Assembly (NCBI GenBank): GCA_024742395.1
Contig: JANSYO010000014.1
Location: forward strand, 26,565 to 90,564
Length of the DNA stretch: 64,000 nucleotides
From: Cytophagales bacterium
Lineage (GTDB): Bacteria > Bacteroidota > Bacteroidia > Cytophagales > Spirosomataceae
Reading direction: 5' to 3'
Shown here: piece by piece, positions 16,554 to 24,288 of the stretch
Layout: every line of letters begins with the position of its first letter
How positions within the stretch are numbered: position 1 is the first letter of the stretch
Notes under the pieces: generated by a model
Databases searched by the model: none
What the model saw: only the letters and a program-made list of their open reading frames with translations
What the model was told of the DNA's origin: nothing
Made by a program: the position numbers and the translations under genes

Positions 16554-17246
16554 ATGAAATATATAATTATTGGTTTAGGGAATTTTGGTTCTACGCTAAG
16601 TACGCGTTTAACTTCTCTTGGACACGAGGTGTTTGGGGTAGATAACCGTTTAGAAATAGTTGAACAATTTAAAGACCGAATTACGCATACGATCTGTCTT
16701 GATTCATCAAAACCTTCTTCGCTTAACTCACTGCCTATAAAAGATGCGGATGTGATTATCGTGGCCATTGGTGAAGATGTGGGGGCCTCTATTCTGACCA
16801 CCGCTTTGCTTAAGCAAGATAATGCCAAAAGTATCATTGGAAGAGCCATTAATCCACTGCATCAAACGGTGCTTGAGTCTATAGGTATAGAGACCATTTT
16901 TAATCCCGAAAAAATAGCTGCTGAGCAATTCTCAAAGCAGCTGGAGATGAATGATGTGGTTGAGTCTTTTGATCTCTCACCAAACTGCAGTATTCTGGAA
17001 ATAAAAGTACCTTCAAGGTATTTAGGTAGAACAGCCAGTAATATAGACTTCAAAGGAACTTACAATTTGAAATTGATTGGTATCAAACACTTTGAAACCA
17101 AAAAGAATATGCTGGGCATGATGAGTAAGTTCTGTACCGTGGATATGGATCTGGACCCCGACCATGAATTCACAGATTCTGATATATTGGTTATGATGGG
17201 TAATATTAAGGATTTTCAGAAAATGATTGGGAAAGACAAAGACTGA
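16554..17246 (+). CDS. KtrA/TrkA-type RCK regulatory subunit
   Basis: A 230-residue cytoplasmic protein. RCK_N occupies about 1-125 and starts MKYIIIGLGNFGSTLSTRL, the nucleotide-binding GxGxxG. RCK_C (TrkA_C) covers about 138-225, with SILEIKVPSRYLGRTASNIDF. It would form the ATP/ADP-gated ring on the membrane subunit encoded just upstream. Its TGA overlaps the next gene start. Length and domain order are standard for KtrA. Confidence 0.92.
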   Translation: MKYIIIGLGNFGSTLSTRLTSLGHEVFGVDNRLEIVEQFKDRITHTICLDSSKPSSLNSLPIKDADVIIVAIGEDVGASILTTALLKQDNAKSIIGRAINPLHQTVLESIGIETIFNPEKIAAEQFSKQLEMNDVVESFDLSPNCSILEIKVPSRYLGRTASNIDFKGTYNLKLIGIKHFETKKNMLGMMSKFCTVDMDLDPDHEFTDSDILVMMGNIKDFQKMIGKDKD

Positions 17247-17635
17247 TGCTACAGCTAAATTCTATTCATCATATTGCCATTATTTGTTCAGATTTTCAAC
17301 GATCTAAAGACTTTTACACTAAGGTGCTTGGCTTTGAGATTCTGGCAGAAACATATCGCGAAGCAAGAGATTCTTATAAGCTCGATTTGACCTTGAAAGG
17401 GCAATATGTCATTGAGTTATTCTCCTTCCCAAATCCACCTTCCAGAGTCTCGCGGCCCGAAGCCAGAGGCCTTCGTCATTTGGCTTTTGAGGTGAATGAC
17501 GTGGCACAGGAAAAAGATAAACTGGCGGCAGCCGGAGTAACATCAGAGGAAATAAGAATTGATGAATTAACAGGTAAAAAGTTTACATTTTTTGAAGATC
17601 CCGACGGTTTACCTCTTGAACTTTACGAAAAGTAG
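17246..17635 (+). CDS. VOC-family protein, GloA2/YaeR-like
   Basis: A 129-residue vicinal-oxygen-chelate fold with two beta-alpha-beta-beta-beta halves. The first half has IHHIAIICSDFQRSKDFYTKVLGFEI, the second GLRHLAFEVNDV and the ending FEDPDGLPLELYEK. Candidate metal ligands are the His in HHIA, the Glu in YVIELF, the His in LRHLAF and the terminal Glu in LELYE. The best match is the uncharacterised YaeR/GloA2 type rather than a proven glyoxalase. The start overlaps the KtrA stop, so it is co-transcribed, but a functional link to K+ uptake is not evident. Confidence 0.85.
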   Translation: MLQLNSIHHIAIICSDFQRSKDFYTKVLGFEILAETYREARDSYKLDLTLKGQYVIELFSFPNPPSRVSRPEARGLRHLAFEVNDVAQEKDKLAAAGVTSEEIRIDELTGKKFTFFEDPDGLPLELYEK

Positions 17636-17736
17636 AAGCCGAATTTTGGAAGTTTAACACTTCTTAACAACCATTTATAAACAAAAAACCTTCTGGAAGT
17701 GTTATTTCGCTGTCAATAACCTAAGAGAGTGAAAAA

Positions 17737-19002
17737 ATGAAGAAGTTCTTAATACTTGCATTCCTAACTGTTTATCATGCAGGCTTTGGTCAGATTACCA
17801 AAGACCCAAAAGTCACGAAGAAATCTACCAATGACACATTTATAAACCGGATTACCATCACAGAAGACTACACCATTGTCTCTATGCAATTTGTGAGTAA
17901 GTCTAAAGAAGATTTACTTAAGGAGTACTTCAATAACAATCCGGAGGAAAAGGAGAAAATGCGGCGTATGAATCCAATGATGCGTAACATGATTTTGCAA
18001 CAAATGTTACCTCAGATGGGCGGTAGTACCATTAGCATTCAGCCAACTTCTTTCCTAAGAGCCGAAGATGGCCGTAAATTTAATTTTATAAAGGCATCAG
18101 ATATCCCGGTGGCTCCTGAAAGACTGGAGGTTAAACCAGAGGAGAAGTACTTCTTTAAAGTATACTTTAAGAAACTGGACCCGGGCATTGAAAAGGTTGA
18201 TTTAGTAGAAGGAGATGCTGATGAGCGGGATGGATTTCACTATTGGAATTTCTATGGAGTGGAAGTGAATAATCCGGCGAGTGGAGCTGCTCCGGCTGAA
18301 GAGAAACCGATAGAAAGTTTGGTAGCAGAAAAAACAGAATTCGTGCTAAGTGGAAAGGTGTATGATTCCAAAACAGATGAGCCTGTTTCGGCGAAGATAG
18401 TCTGTGCTATTGAAGGAGATGCGGAGGGTTTTGATTCCTTACAGACCTCTCGCACGGGTTATTATGAATTTTTGGTGAAGCCTAAGGCCTACGTGTACAC
18501 CATTTCGGCTCCCGGCTATGAAGACTATGTTCAGGAACTTGATTTGAGTACCTGGAAAAAGTCTTTGACTCAGGATTTTTATTTACAGCCGGTAGGGAAG
18601 GAGGAAGAACCCGATGTGGAAAAAGAGGCATTAGCGGTAAAAGAGGATTTGGAAGTAGTGGATGAAAATACGCTCAGGCTTAATAATGTTTACTTTCCGG
18701 TAGGAAAATCAGAAATCATCAATAAGTCATACAGGGAATTAGACAAAGTGGTAGAGATGATGAAGGAGAAACCTGAAATGAGAATCAGAGTAGATGGCCA
18801 TACGGATAATCAGGGGGATAGTCAGCTTAACAAAGTTCTGTCCATAGATAGGGCCAAAGCGGTAAGGGACTATTTGATATCAAAAGGAATTGCGGCAGAT
18901 CGGGTGGAGTTCAAAGGCTGGGGAGATACCAAGCCCGTGGTAAGCAATGCAGATGAAACAGAAAGACAAAAAAACAGGAGAGTGGAAATTACCATCTTGT
19001 AG
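17737..19002 (+). CDS. OmpA-family outer-membrane protein with a carboxypeptidase-regulatory-like domain
   Basis: A 421-residue exported protein (signal ending HAGFGQ). A basic Met-rich segment (ENPMMRNMILQQML-like, about 72-90) is followed by a CarboxypepD_reg-like domain (about 205-285: SGKVYDSKTDEPVSAKI, GYYEFLVKP). A C-terminal OmpA peptidoglycan-binding domain (about 315-421) has VYFPVGKSEI, RVDGHTDNQGDSQLN, LSIDRAKAVRDYL and NRRVEI. It probably tethers the outer membrane to the cell wall. A strong terminator follows directly. Confidence 0.9.
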   Translation: MKKFLILAFLTVYHAGFGQITKDPKVTKKSTNDTFINRITITEDYTIVSMQFVSKSKEDLLKEYFNNNPEEKEKMRRMNPMMRNMILQQMLPQMGGSTISIQPTSFLRAEDGRKFNFIKASDIPVAPERLEVKPEEKYFFKVYFKKLDPGIEKVDLVEGDADERDGFHYWNFYGVEVNNPASGAAPAEEKPIESLVAEKTEFVLSGKVYDSKTDEPVSAKIVCAIEGDAEGFDSLQTSRTGYYEFLVKPKAYVYTISAPGYEDYVQELDLSTWKKSLTQDFYLQPVGKEEEPDVEKEALAVKEDLEVVDENTLRLNNVYFPVGKSEIINKSYRELDKVVEMMKEKPEMRIRVDGHTDNQGDSQLNKVLSIDRAKAVRDYLISKGIAADRVEFKGWGDTKPVVSNADETERQKNRRVEITIL

Positions 19003-19021
19003 GATTTAATTTCAAGAAGTC

Positions 19022-19052
19022 AAAAAAGGAGGCATGTTTGCCTCCTTTTTTT
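19022..19052 (+). terminator. Rho-independent terminator after the OmpA-family gene
   Basis: The stem AAAGGAGGC / GCCTCCTTT has a 6-nt loop (ATGTTT) and continues into a run of seven or more T. It lies 20 bp after the OmpA-family stop and well before the slipin gene. Confidence 0.88.
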
Positions 19053-19160
19053 GTTTGAGTATCTGCCAAACCATTTATCAGCCGTATAGCTCATTTGTCC
19101 AGATTTCCATTGAGAAGTTAGTTTAAAATATTATCATTGTGATATCAAAACGATATTACT

Positions 19161-20012
19161 ATGAAAATTGAAAAAGAAATAAAAGCCAGAAATGGCTATT
19201 TAATGTTAGGGGTTCTGTTCTTGCTGCTCATTGTTATTGGAGCCATGATTCTTGCCTTCCACAATCCCGTCGTATTAGTACTTGCTATTCTGATACCCTT
19301 GATTATTAAGGGGTTCTTTACGGTAAATCCGAATAGTTCAAAGGTGCTGGTACTTTTTGGCGAGTATGTGGGAACGGTGAAGGAGAACGGTTTTTTCTGG
19401 GCAAACCCATTTTATTCTCGTCAGAAAATATCCTTAAGGGCAAGGAATTTTGACAGTGAGCGTGTGAAGGTTAATGATAAGGTGGGTAACCCCATTCTGA
19501 TCAATGTTATTTTGGTTTGGAAAGTAAAAGACACTTTCAAAGCAGCGTTTGAAGTGGATCATTATGAGGAGTTTGTTCGTGTGCAAACAGATGCTGCCGT
19601 GCGTAAGCTGGCAGGCTCGTTCCCTTATGATAATTTTGAAAGTGATACTTCAGAAATTACCTTGCTTTCTGGCATGGATGAGGTGAATGATGCCCTGGAA
19701 AATGAAATTACAGAAAGGCTGGCTATGGCCGGTATTGAAGTGATGGAGGCCAGAATTGGTTACCTGGCGTATGCTCCTGAAATAGCTAGCTCTATGCTGA
19801 AAAGACAGCAAGCAGTGGCTATTGTAGCGGCCCGGAAGAAAATAGTGGAAGGTGCAGTGGGCATGGTAGAAGATGCCTTGCAAAAACTAAGTGAGGACAA
19901 CATTATTGAGTTTGATGATGACAAGAAAGCCTCAATGGTTAGTAATCTGATGGTGGTGCTCTGTGGCGACAAAGAAGCCACGCCCGTAATTAATACAGGT
20001 ACGCTGAATTAA
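19161..20012 (+). CDS. SPFH/band-7 (slipin-like) membrane protein
   Basis: A 283-residue protein with one or two N-terminal membrane segments (about 14-50), then an SPFH domain (about 50-230) with VNPNSSKVLVLFGEYVGTVKENGFFWANPF, AAVRKLAGSFPYD and MLKRQQAVAIVAARKKIVEGAV. SPFH proteins form large membrane-associated oligomers, often organising proteases or microdomains. A 58-residue ribbon-helix-helix gene follows at 20100, a pairing I associate with this slipin subgroup. It has its own promoter region after the upstream terminator. Confidence 0.87.
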   Translation: MKIEKEIKARNGYLMLGVLFLLLIVIGAMILAFHNPVVLVLAILIPLIIKGFFTVNPNSSKVLVLFGEYVGTVKENGFFWANPFYSRQKISLRARNFDSERVKVNDKVGNPILINVILVWKVKDTFKAAFEVDHYEEFVRVQTDAAVRKLAGSFPYDNFESDTSEITLLSGMDEVNDALENEITERLAMAGIEVMEARIGYLAYAPEIASSMLKRQQAVAIVAARKKIVEGAVGMVEDALQKLSEDNIIEFDDDKKASMVSNLMVVLCGDKEATPVINTGTLN

Positions 20013-20041
20013 TTTCAGTAAGAATCTGTAAAAGAAGCAAA

Positions 20042-20070
20042 TACTTGAGGAGGCCATGCCTCTTCAAGTA
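20042..20070. other. Hairpin between the slipin and RHH genes
   Basis: Two 13-nt arms TACTTGAGGAGGC and GCCTCTTCAAGTA pair at 12 of 13 positions plus a G-T wobble, with a 3-nt loop (CAT). No T-run follows, so it is a weak candidate for a simple terminator. It could be an mRNA processing or attenuation structure that sets the relative output of the two genes. Confidence 0.55.
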
Positions 20071-20099
20071 TGCGTATCAACAAAAATGCTTTCTAAAAA

Positions 20100-20276
20100 A
20101 TGAGTAAGAAGAAGACATTTGTTCTACGAATTAATCCTGACACATTCAAGCAAATTGAAAAGTGGGCGGACGATGAATTTCGTAGTGTAAACGGTCAGCT
20201 GGAGTGGATGATAAACAAATGTTTAAAGGACGCTAAACGACTGAAAAATAGTCCTGAGACTAAGGATGAGGAATGA
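20100..20276 (+). CDS. Small Arc-like ribbon-helix-helix protein
   Basis: A 58-residue protein. MSKKKTFVLRINPDTFKQIEKWADDEFRSVNGQLEWMINKCLKDAKRL has the short beta strand (KTFVLRIN), two helices and the SVNGQLEWMI pattern of Arc/MetJ-type ribbon-helix-helix DNA-binding proteins. It lies 87 bp after the slipin gene, separated by a hairpin. RHH proteins usually dimerise through the strand and bind operators; here it might control the slipin or report on it. The role is inferred from the pairing. Confidence 0.75.
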   Translation: MSKKKTFVLRINPDTFKQIEKWADDEFRSVNGQLEWMINKCLKDAKRLKNSPETKDEE

Positions 20277-20353
20277 GTTGATTTGCTCTCTTTAGTCCTT
20301 TTTAACGGATTGTCAAAGACAAAAGATTAGCCTTGGGCACTGCTCGAGTTATT

Positions 20354-21055
20354 TTAATTGCTCGTTTTTGCTAGTTTAAAGGCTTTGAGTTTTCTATCGT
20401 AATGTAGAATCAAAGACTGATGATCATGCTCAATTATTTCCCAGTCCTGTAAAGAAAAATCTACCTCGTTTAGCGGGATATAATCACAGACAGTTAATTC
20501 AGCTTTGAGGAGTAGGCCTCTTACGGGCATTTTAAAATGAATGGCATAGACCTCATCTAAAGCATCATCGATCGTAGCATCGGGGCCCAGATATACTTCT
20601 TTCATTATTGGCAAATACTTTTCTAATACTTTTATGGAGGAAGACTCTGAAAGAAAGTCTCTTTTATTCAATTTAGGTAACAGACCATCCAGATCCATTT
20701 CAGTTATAGTATCCCCATTTTTTGAGATTTCATAAAAGAATAATTTGTGCCATGAGCACTGCATATCTGCATGATATTCAGAGATGCCTAAACTCCAGGT
20801 TTCGTCCGCGTTTTTAAAAACGGCTGCTTCGAATAAGGGAAAAGCATTGATTATTTCTCCTTCTTTATTTTTCTCATGCCATTCCATGGCGTAATATCCA
20901 TTTTTAAGGTCTATAACTTCATTTTGAACCTTGTATTCTCCACTTTGATATTCACCATAGACCGAATCTTTTAAATTAAGACAATCCAGTATGTTTACCT
21001 GACTTTTCGAATGGAATCCGCTAAAAATCAAGATAAGAAGTGGAATGGTTCTCAT
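20354..21055 (-). CDS. Uncharacterised secreted protein
   Basis: Not recognised. I chose the start at 21055 because MRTIPLLILIFSGFHSKSQ is a clean signal peptide; an upstream in-frame ATG at 21082 adds nine residues. The mature part is about 215 residues, rich in Asp/Glu and aromatic residues, with WHEKNKEGEIINAFPLFEAAVFKNADETWSLGISEY. It has three cysteines in the mature part and no membrane segments. It lies at the left edge of island 2 and its base composition looks intermediate, so it may be core. Confidence 0.6.
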   Translation of the reverse strand: MRTIPLLILIFSGFHSKSQVNILDCLNLKDSVYGEYQSGEYKVQNEVIDLKNGYYAMEWHEKNKEGEIINAFPLFEAAVFKNADETWSLGISEYHADMQCSWHKLFFYEISKNGDTITEMDLDGLLPKLNKRDFLSESSSIKVLEKYLPIMKEVYLGPDATIDDALDEVYAIHFKMPVRGLLLKAELTVCDYIPLNEVDFSLQDWEIIEHDHQSLILHYDRKLKAFKLAKTSN

Positions 21056-21202
21056 GAATGTTTCTGGCTTTAGTTTCCTCAATTTTCAGTAAAAGAAGAT
21101 ATTCGCCTTTTCGAATTTTGGACAAACCTATGGCAAAGACGTGTTTACTTATTACTTAATTTCAGTTTTTTGAATGTGTTTGTCAGGAGCCACTAAACAC
21201 TC

Positions 21203-21235
21203 CTGCAAAGTCTGAAGACTTCGCAGAACGGATAG
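21203..21235. repeat. 33-bp direct repeat flanking the serine hydrolase gene, left copy
   Basis: It matches 22733-22765 at 31 of 33 positions, in the same orientation. The first 24 bases are a stem: arms CTGCAAAGTCT / AGACTTCGCAG around a 2-nt centre. It equals the AAGTCT..AGACTT module of the composite repeat. The copy ends exactly at the serine hydrolase stop codon. Confidence 0.75.
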
Positions 21236-22312
21236 TTATCTTATTTCTTTTTTAATATTTAAGGCCAATTCTTCAAGTCTATCATCTATTCCTTGAGATA
21301 CAATTGTGCCTTCGAAACTTGCGTTTGATAAAACAGCAATTCCGATATTTGACTTTGGAAAAATCATAAGCCAATTCTGCATCCCCCAAATTCCACCGTG
21401 ATGACGATAACATACTTCATTTTCTATATCAACTATATTCCAATGATAGCCAATATCAAAATCGTATTGAGTACTAAAGAAGTTTTTATGAGATTCCTGA
21501 ACTTCTGGGATTGAATCGTTCAAATGATATTTAATATACTTGATTAAATCTCTAGTGTTTGAGTGAATTCCAGCAATTCCGCCCCAAAGATTGTTTTGAA
21601 AATGTTCTTGTGGTTCTTTTTCACCGTTATAGCCTTGTATCAACAAACTTTTGTCTTTTTCATTAAGGACAAATTTTGTGTTTGTCATTTCATTTGGTCT
21701 GAGGATATATTCTTCAATTAGCTTTTGGTAAGAAATCCCATAAGCTTTTTCAAGAATGTATGCAGTTATTTCAGGTGCAGTATTTGAATAATGGAATTCT
21801 GTTCCAGGTTTAGAGCTAATTTCAACCTGATGTAGTCCACGCCAAAATGCTTTCTTATTTTCATCAGCAGGTGGGAAATTTGGAAAACCACCTGTATGGG
21901 TAATTATATCTTTAATGGTTATTATTTTTCCTTTGTATTCAAGATTGGGATATTCTTCTGGCAAATATTTACGAATATCATCATCAAGAGATATTTTACC
22001 ATCAAGAACTGCCTTTGCAACCATGGTTCCTGTAAAAGTTTTGGTTACGGAAGCCAGTTCGTATAGGGTAGAGTCGGGGGGTGTATTTTTATTGTTTGGA
22101 TTTTTTTCTCCAAAATGAAATGTAGACTCTTTTCCGTTGTTATAGAGTGCAATTGAAACGGAATGAATTCTGTCATCATCTAAAAATTCGGTAGCAAAAT
22201 GTTCGACAATTTCGTCGGGGCTTTTATTCTCGATCGATTTATTTCGATTGCAACTACTTATCGAAAAAACGACAAATCCGAGTAAAAAAGTTTTAAGTAT
22301 GTTCTTTATCAA
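21236..22312 (-). CDS. Serine hydrolase of the class C beta-lactamase / D-peptidase fold (lipoprotein)
   Basis: A 358-residue lipoprotein (signal ending SISSC). Catalytic motifs are S88-V-T-K91 (SxxK), Y175-S-N177 (YxN) and HHGG about residue 300, the full set of the beta-lactamase/penicillin-binding-protein-like family. Such Bacteroidota proteins usually act as peptidases or esterases; beta-lactam resistance cannot be inferred. The gene is AT-rich, sits alone between a 33-bp direct repeat and a diverged composite repeat whose palindromic end lies upstream of its start, and is therefore island cargo. Confidence 0.85.
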   Translation of the reverse strand: MIKNILKTFLLGFVVFSISSCNRNKSIENKSPDEIVEHFATEFLDDDRIHSVSIALYNNGKESTFHFGEKNPNNKNTPPDSTLYELASVTKTFTGTMVAKAVLDGKISLDDDIRKYLPEEYPNLEYKGKIITIKDIITHTGGFPNFPPADENKKAFWRGLHQVEISSKPGTEFHYSNTAPEITAYILEKAYGISYQKLIEEYILRPNEMTNTKFVLNEKDKSLLIQGYNGEKEPQEHFQNNLWGGIAGIHSNTRDLIKYIKYHLNDSIPEVQESHKNFFSTQYDFDIGYHWNIVDIENEVCYRHHGGIWGMQNWLMIFPKSNIGIAVLSNASFEGTIVSQGIDDRLEELALNIKKEIR

Positions 22313-22340
22313 AGTTCTTTGTTTTTGGTAATATCACACT

Positions 22341-22765
22341 TCAGCGATATTCTAGTATAGAAGCCAGATATATCGCAAATATTTCATCTAATCTAAAAGG
22401 TTTTTAATTACTGTAAAAGTATCTACTTCTACAGGTGTATTTTTTTCCGTAGTTACAGAATTATCGGTTGACTCGGGAGCAATGGCACACTATAATTCGA
22501 AACTGTTTTAAATCTATCTCTTTCGCTTATAAGTGAGTTCCTAAGTCTTGAAGATTAGGCCTCATCAGCTTGATTATGTTCAATTCCAGTATGACGGGTA
22601 AAGTCGGATCATAAAAGAAGATACATAACCATCCGAGAATAGTTCTTAAGGTAAACCAAAGGCAAGGAAGTGTTTAGTTAATGCCGAAGACTAAGTCTGC
22701 TGGATGTGTTGGTCAGAGACCAACTTACACACCTGCGAAGTCTGAAGACTTCGCAGAACGGACAG
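22341..22765 (-). repeat. Composite palindromic repeat, copy R4 (reverse orientation, diverged)
   Basis: Read on the minus strand the module order is that of R1-R3: the AAGTCT..AGACTT stem at 22733-22756, stem GTTGGTCAGAGACCAAC at 22709-22725, the middle block near 22511-22555, the AT-rich TAAAT/ATTTGCG part, and the terminal palindrome at 22345-22375, here strongly decayed. It points towards the serine hydrolase start at 22312. The longer length suggests an internal insertion around 22560-22700. Confidence 0.7.
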
Positions 22766-23014
22766 CTATTGCTATGGGCATAGCCCTCAAAACAGTTAAA
22801 TCCTGGAAAAAACTAGAACCAGGAGGCCACGAAAAAACCACAACAAAATGGTGGACGACTCCCTAAAAACCCATAAAGCGAGAACACTCTCGCCAACCTT
22901 CCACAATCTCAGAAAATTCAAACCCCATAATAAGGCTAATTGAAACACCGCCTCCAATTCCATTGCGGGTTCAACACAGGCTGATCGTTGGCTTAATCAG
23001 CACGACTATTCAGC
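22766..23014. other. Gene-free stretch before the insertion sequence
   Basis: No credible coding sequence. A short open frame starting in the repeat (22681-22866) has no family-like pattern and is judged chance. A small stem GCGAGA..TCTCGC lies near 22878-22893. The rest may be decayed cassette DNA. Confidence 0.5.
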
Positions 23015-23036
23015 CTTTAATGTTGTGCGGTCGGCT
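23015..23036 (-). repeat. Remnant of an attC-like site at the IS insertion point
   Basis: TGTTGTGCGGTCGGCT matches the end of site S5 (TGTTGTGCGGTCG at 24977-24988). After removing the IS and one GGCT copy it would run directly into the 3' flank of the membrane protein gene at 24289. The IS therefore interrupted the edge of this cassette. Confidence 0.55.
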
Positions 23037-23102
23037 TGTAACCCTCCCCAAAAATAGGACAAGTTAAAATGCGACAATAAACGATTAAATTTAACTTGTA
23101 AA

Positions 23103-23369
23103 ATGAAAAGGAGTAAGCACTCAGAACATCAGATTGTGAAAGTACTCGGGGAGTACGAGAACGGTCGTAAGGTAGAAGATATCTGCCGGGAATTAAATAT
23201 TCACAGAGCCACTTTCCATAACTGGAAGAAGAAGTATTCGGGTATGAGTGGGACGGATCTGGCAGAACTAAAATCTCTTCAACAGGAGAATGCCAGACTT
23301 AAGAAGATGTATGCTGATCTGGCCCTTGATCACGCCGTTCTTAAGGATGTATTATCAAAAAAGTTTTAG
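23103..23369 (+). CDS. IS3-family OrfA (HTH protein)
   Basis: An 88-residue transposase N-terminal part. HTH_Tnp_1-type residues KHSEHQIVKVLGEYENGRKVEDICRELNIHRATFHNWKKKY are followed by a leucine-zipper-like coiled coil (AELKSLQQENARLKKMYADLALDHAVLKDVL) used for multimerisation. It ends at TAG 23367-23369, four bases after a slippery A AAA AAG. It binds the IS ends, alone as a regulator or as part of the fused OrfAB transposase. Confidence 0.92.
   Translation: MKRSKHSEHQIVKVLGEYENGRKVEDICRELNIHRATFHNWKKKYSGMSGTDLAELKSLQQENARLKKMYADLALDHAVLKDVLSKKF
23357..23363 (+). promoter_or_regulatory. Programmed -1 frameshift site (A AAA AAG)
   Basis: The heptamer lies in OrfA phase (tcA AAA AAG) directly before the OrfA stop. 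After a -1 shift the frame reads V-L-G-P-F-E-K-R-V-E-V-N-Y and continues through OrfB with no stop. This is the standard IS3 arrangement for making OrfAB. Confidence 0.85.
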
Positions 23370-23386
23370 GGCCTTTTGAAAAGCGA

Positions 23387-24259
23387 GTGGAGGTGAATTA
23401 CATCGTAAAAGAGCATGGCATGAGCATTCAAAAGGCCTGTAAGATCATGGATTTAAGTCGTTCAGTTTATTACTATTCTTCTGTAAAAGACGATACAGAG
23501 GTGAGAGAGAAGTTGCTAGGTTTAGCCGAAAATCATCCGAAAGAGGGGCAGGATAAGATGTATCTCAGGATACGGAATCAGGGTATTTTATGGAATTATA
23601 AGCGTGTACGCAGGATTTACTGTCTATTGGGTCTAAACCTTCGTCAAAAGAGTCGCAAGAGGCTTCCTGCACGTGTTAAAGTGCCATTGATTCAGCCGGA
23701 TGGTATCAATCAAACCTGGAGTATGGATTTTATGCATGATGTTCTTGGAAATGGCCGGAAGATCAGAATTTTGAATATCATTGATGATTATAACCGGGAA
23801 GCCCTGACAGTAGAAGCTCATTTCAGTATTCAATCAAATATGGTAGTACAATGTCTGGAAGATCTTATTGCTTATAGAGGTAAGCCTAATCAAATCAGGG
23901 TTGACAATGGCCCGGAGTTTATTGCAAATGTGTTGGCAGACTGGTGTAGAGAAAATGAAATAAGACTACTTTATATCCAGCCTGGAAAGCCATTCCAGAA
24001 TGGATACATTGAACGTTTTAACAGGACTTTTAGAGAATCCATTTTGGATGCGTATCTGTTTGAAAATATCCATCAGGTCAGAATCCTGGCAGAAGAATTT
24101 ATGAACGATTACAACACCCAAAGACCGCATGAATCGTTGGGAGGGTTCACCCCGGAAAAGTTCAAAAATTTAGGAAACTCATTTCCAGCAGGGGGAGCTA
24201 GCTCCCCCTGCTGGAAGAACAATAAATCAATATCTTTGTTTAATTATACTTTGTCCTAA
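23387..24259 (+). CDS. IS3-family OrfB (DDE integrase-core transposase)
   Basis: A 290-residue frame whose GTG start is nominal; the functional product is probably OrfAB made by -1 frameshifting at 23357. It has an HTH_21-like N-terminal part and an rve domain with the catalytic triad: Asp in TWSMDFMHD, Asp in RVDNGPEF and Glu in NGYIERFNRTFRESIL. The ending YNTQRPHESLGGFTPEKF is the usual IS3 C-terminus. A perfect palindrome forms part of the last coding stretch. No frameshift or stop interrupts the domain. Confidence 0.92.
   Translation: MEVNYIVKEHGMSIQKACKIMDLSRSVYYYSSVKDDTEVREKLLGLAENHPKEGQDKMYLRIRNQGILWNYKRVRRIYCLLGLNLRQKSRKRLPARVKVPLIQPDGINQTWSMDFMHDVLGNGRKIRILNIIDDYNREALTVEAHFSIQSNMVVQCLEDLIAYRGKPNQIRVDNGPEFIANVLADWCRENEIRLLYIQPGKPFQNGYIERFNRTFRESILDAYLFENIHQVRILAEEFMNDYNTQRPHESLGGFTPEKFKNLGNSFPAGGASSPCWKNNKSISLFNYTLS
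24185..24214. other. Perfect 30-bp palindrome in the 3' end of OrfB
   Basis: Arms CCAGCAGGGGGAG and CTCCCCCTGCTGG flank CTAG, so the whole 30 bp is self-complementary. It encodes residues P-A-G-G-A-S-S-P-C-W near the OrfB C-terminus. It may act as a bidirectional terminator or block impinging transcription, or it may be a scar of another small element. Confidence 0.7.
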
Positions 24260-24288
24260 AAAGGGGAGGGTTACAGGCTTTTTATTTC

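Larger units (their letters stand above)
23037..24275 (+). mobile_element. IS3-family insertion sequence, IS407-like group, 1239 bp
   Basis: Ends are TGTAACCCTCCCC and its complement GGGGAGGGTTACA: 13 bp perfect, then TAGGACAA shared with a 1-bp offset. They begin TG and end CA. The target duplication is GGCT at 23033-23036 and 24276-24279. Two overlapping-phase frames with an A6G slippery site encode OrfA and the DDE transposase. The 4-bp target duplication and OrfA type point to the IS407 group. The copy looks intact and possibly active. Confidence 0.92.

Noticed and set aside
21236..22312. Beta-lactam resistance gene
   Set aside because: SxxK, YxN and HxG motifs show the serine hydrolase fold only; many such lipoproteins are peptidases or esterases.
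22681..22866. Short open frame of 61 codons starting inside composite repeat R4
   Set aside because: It reads through the palindromic stems, shows no family-like pattern and has no plausible start context; chance frame.
23037..24275. The IS as the carrier of the defence operon
   Set aside because: Its own ends and target duplication enclose only the two transposase frames, and the operon lies outside.
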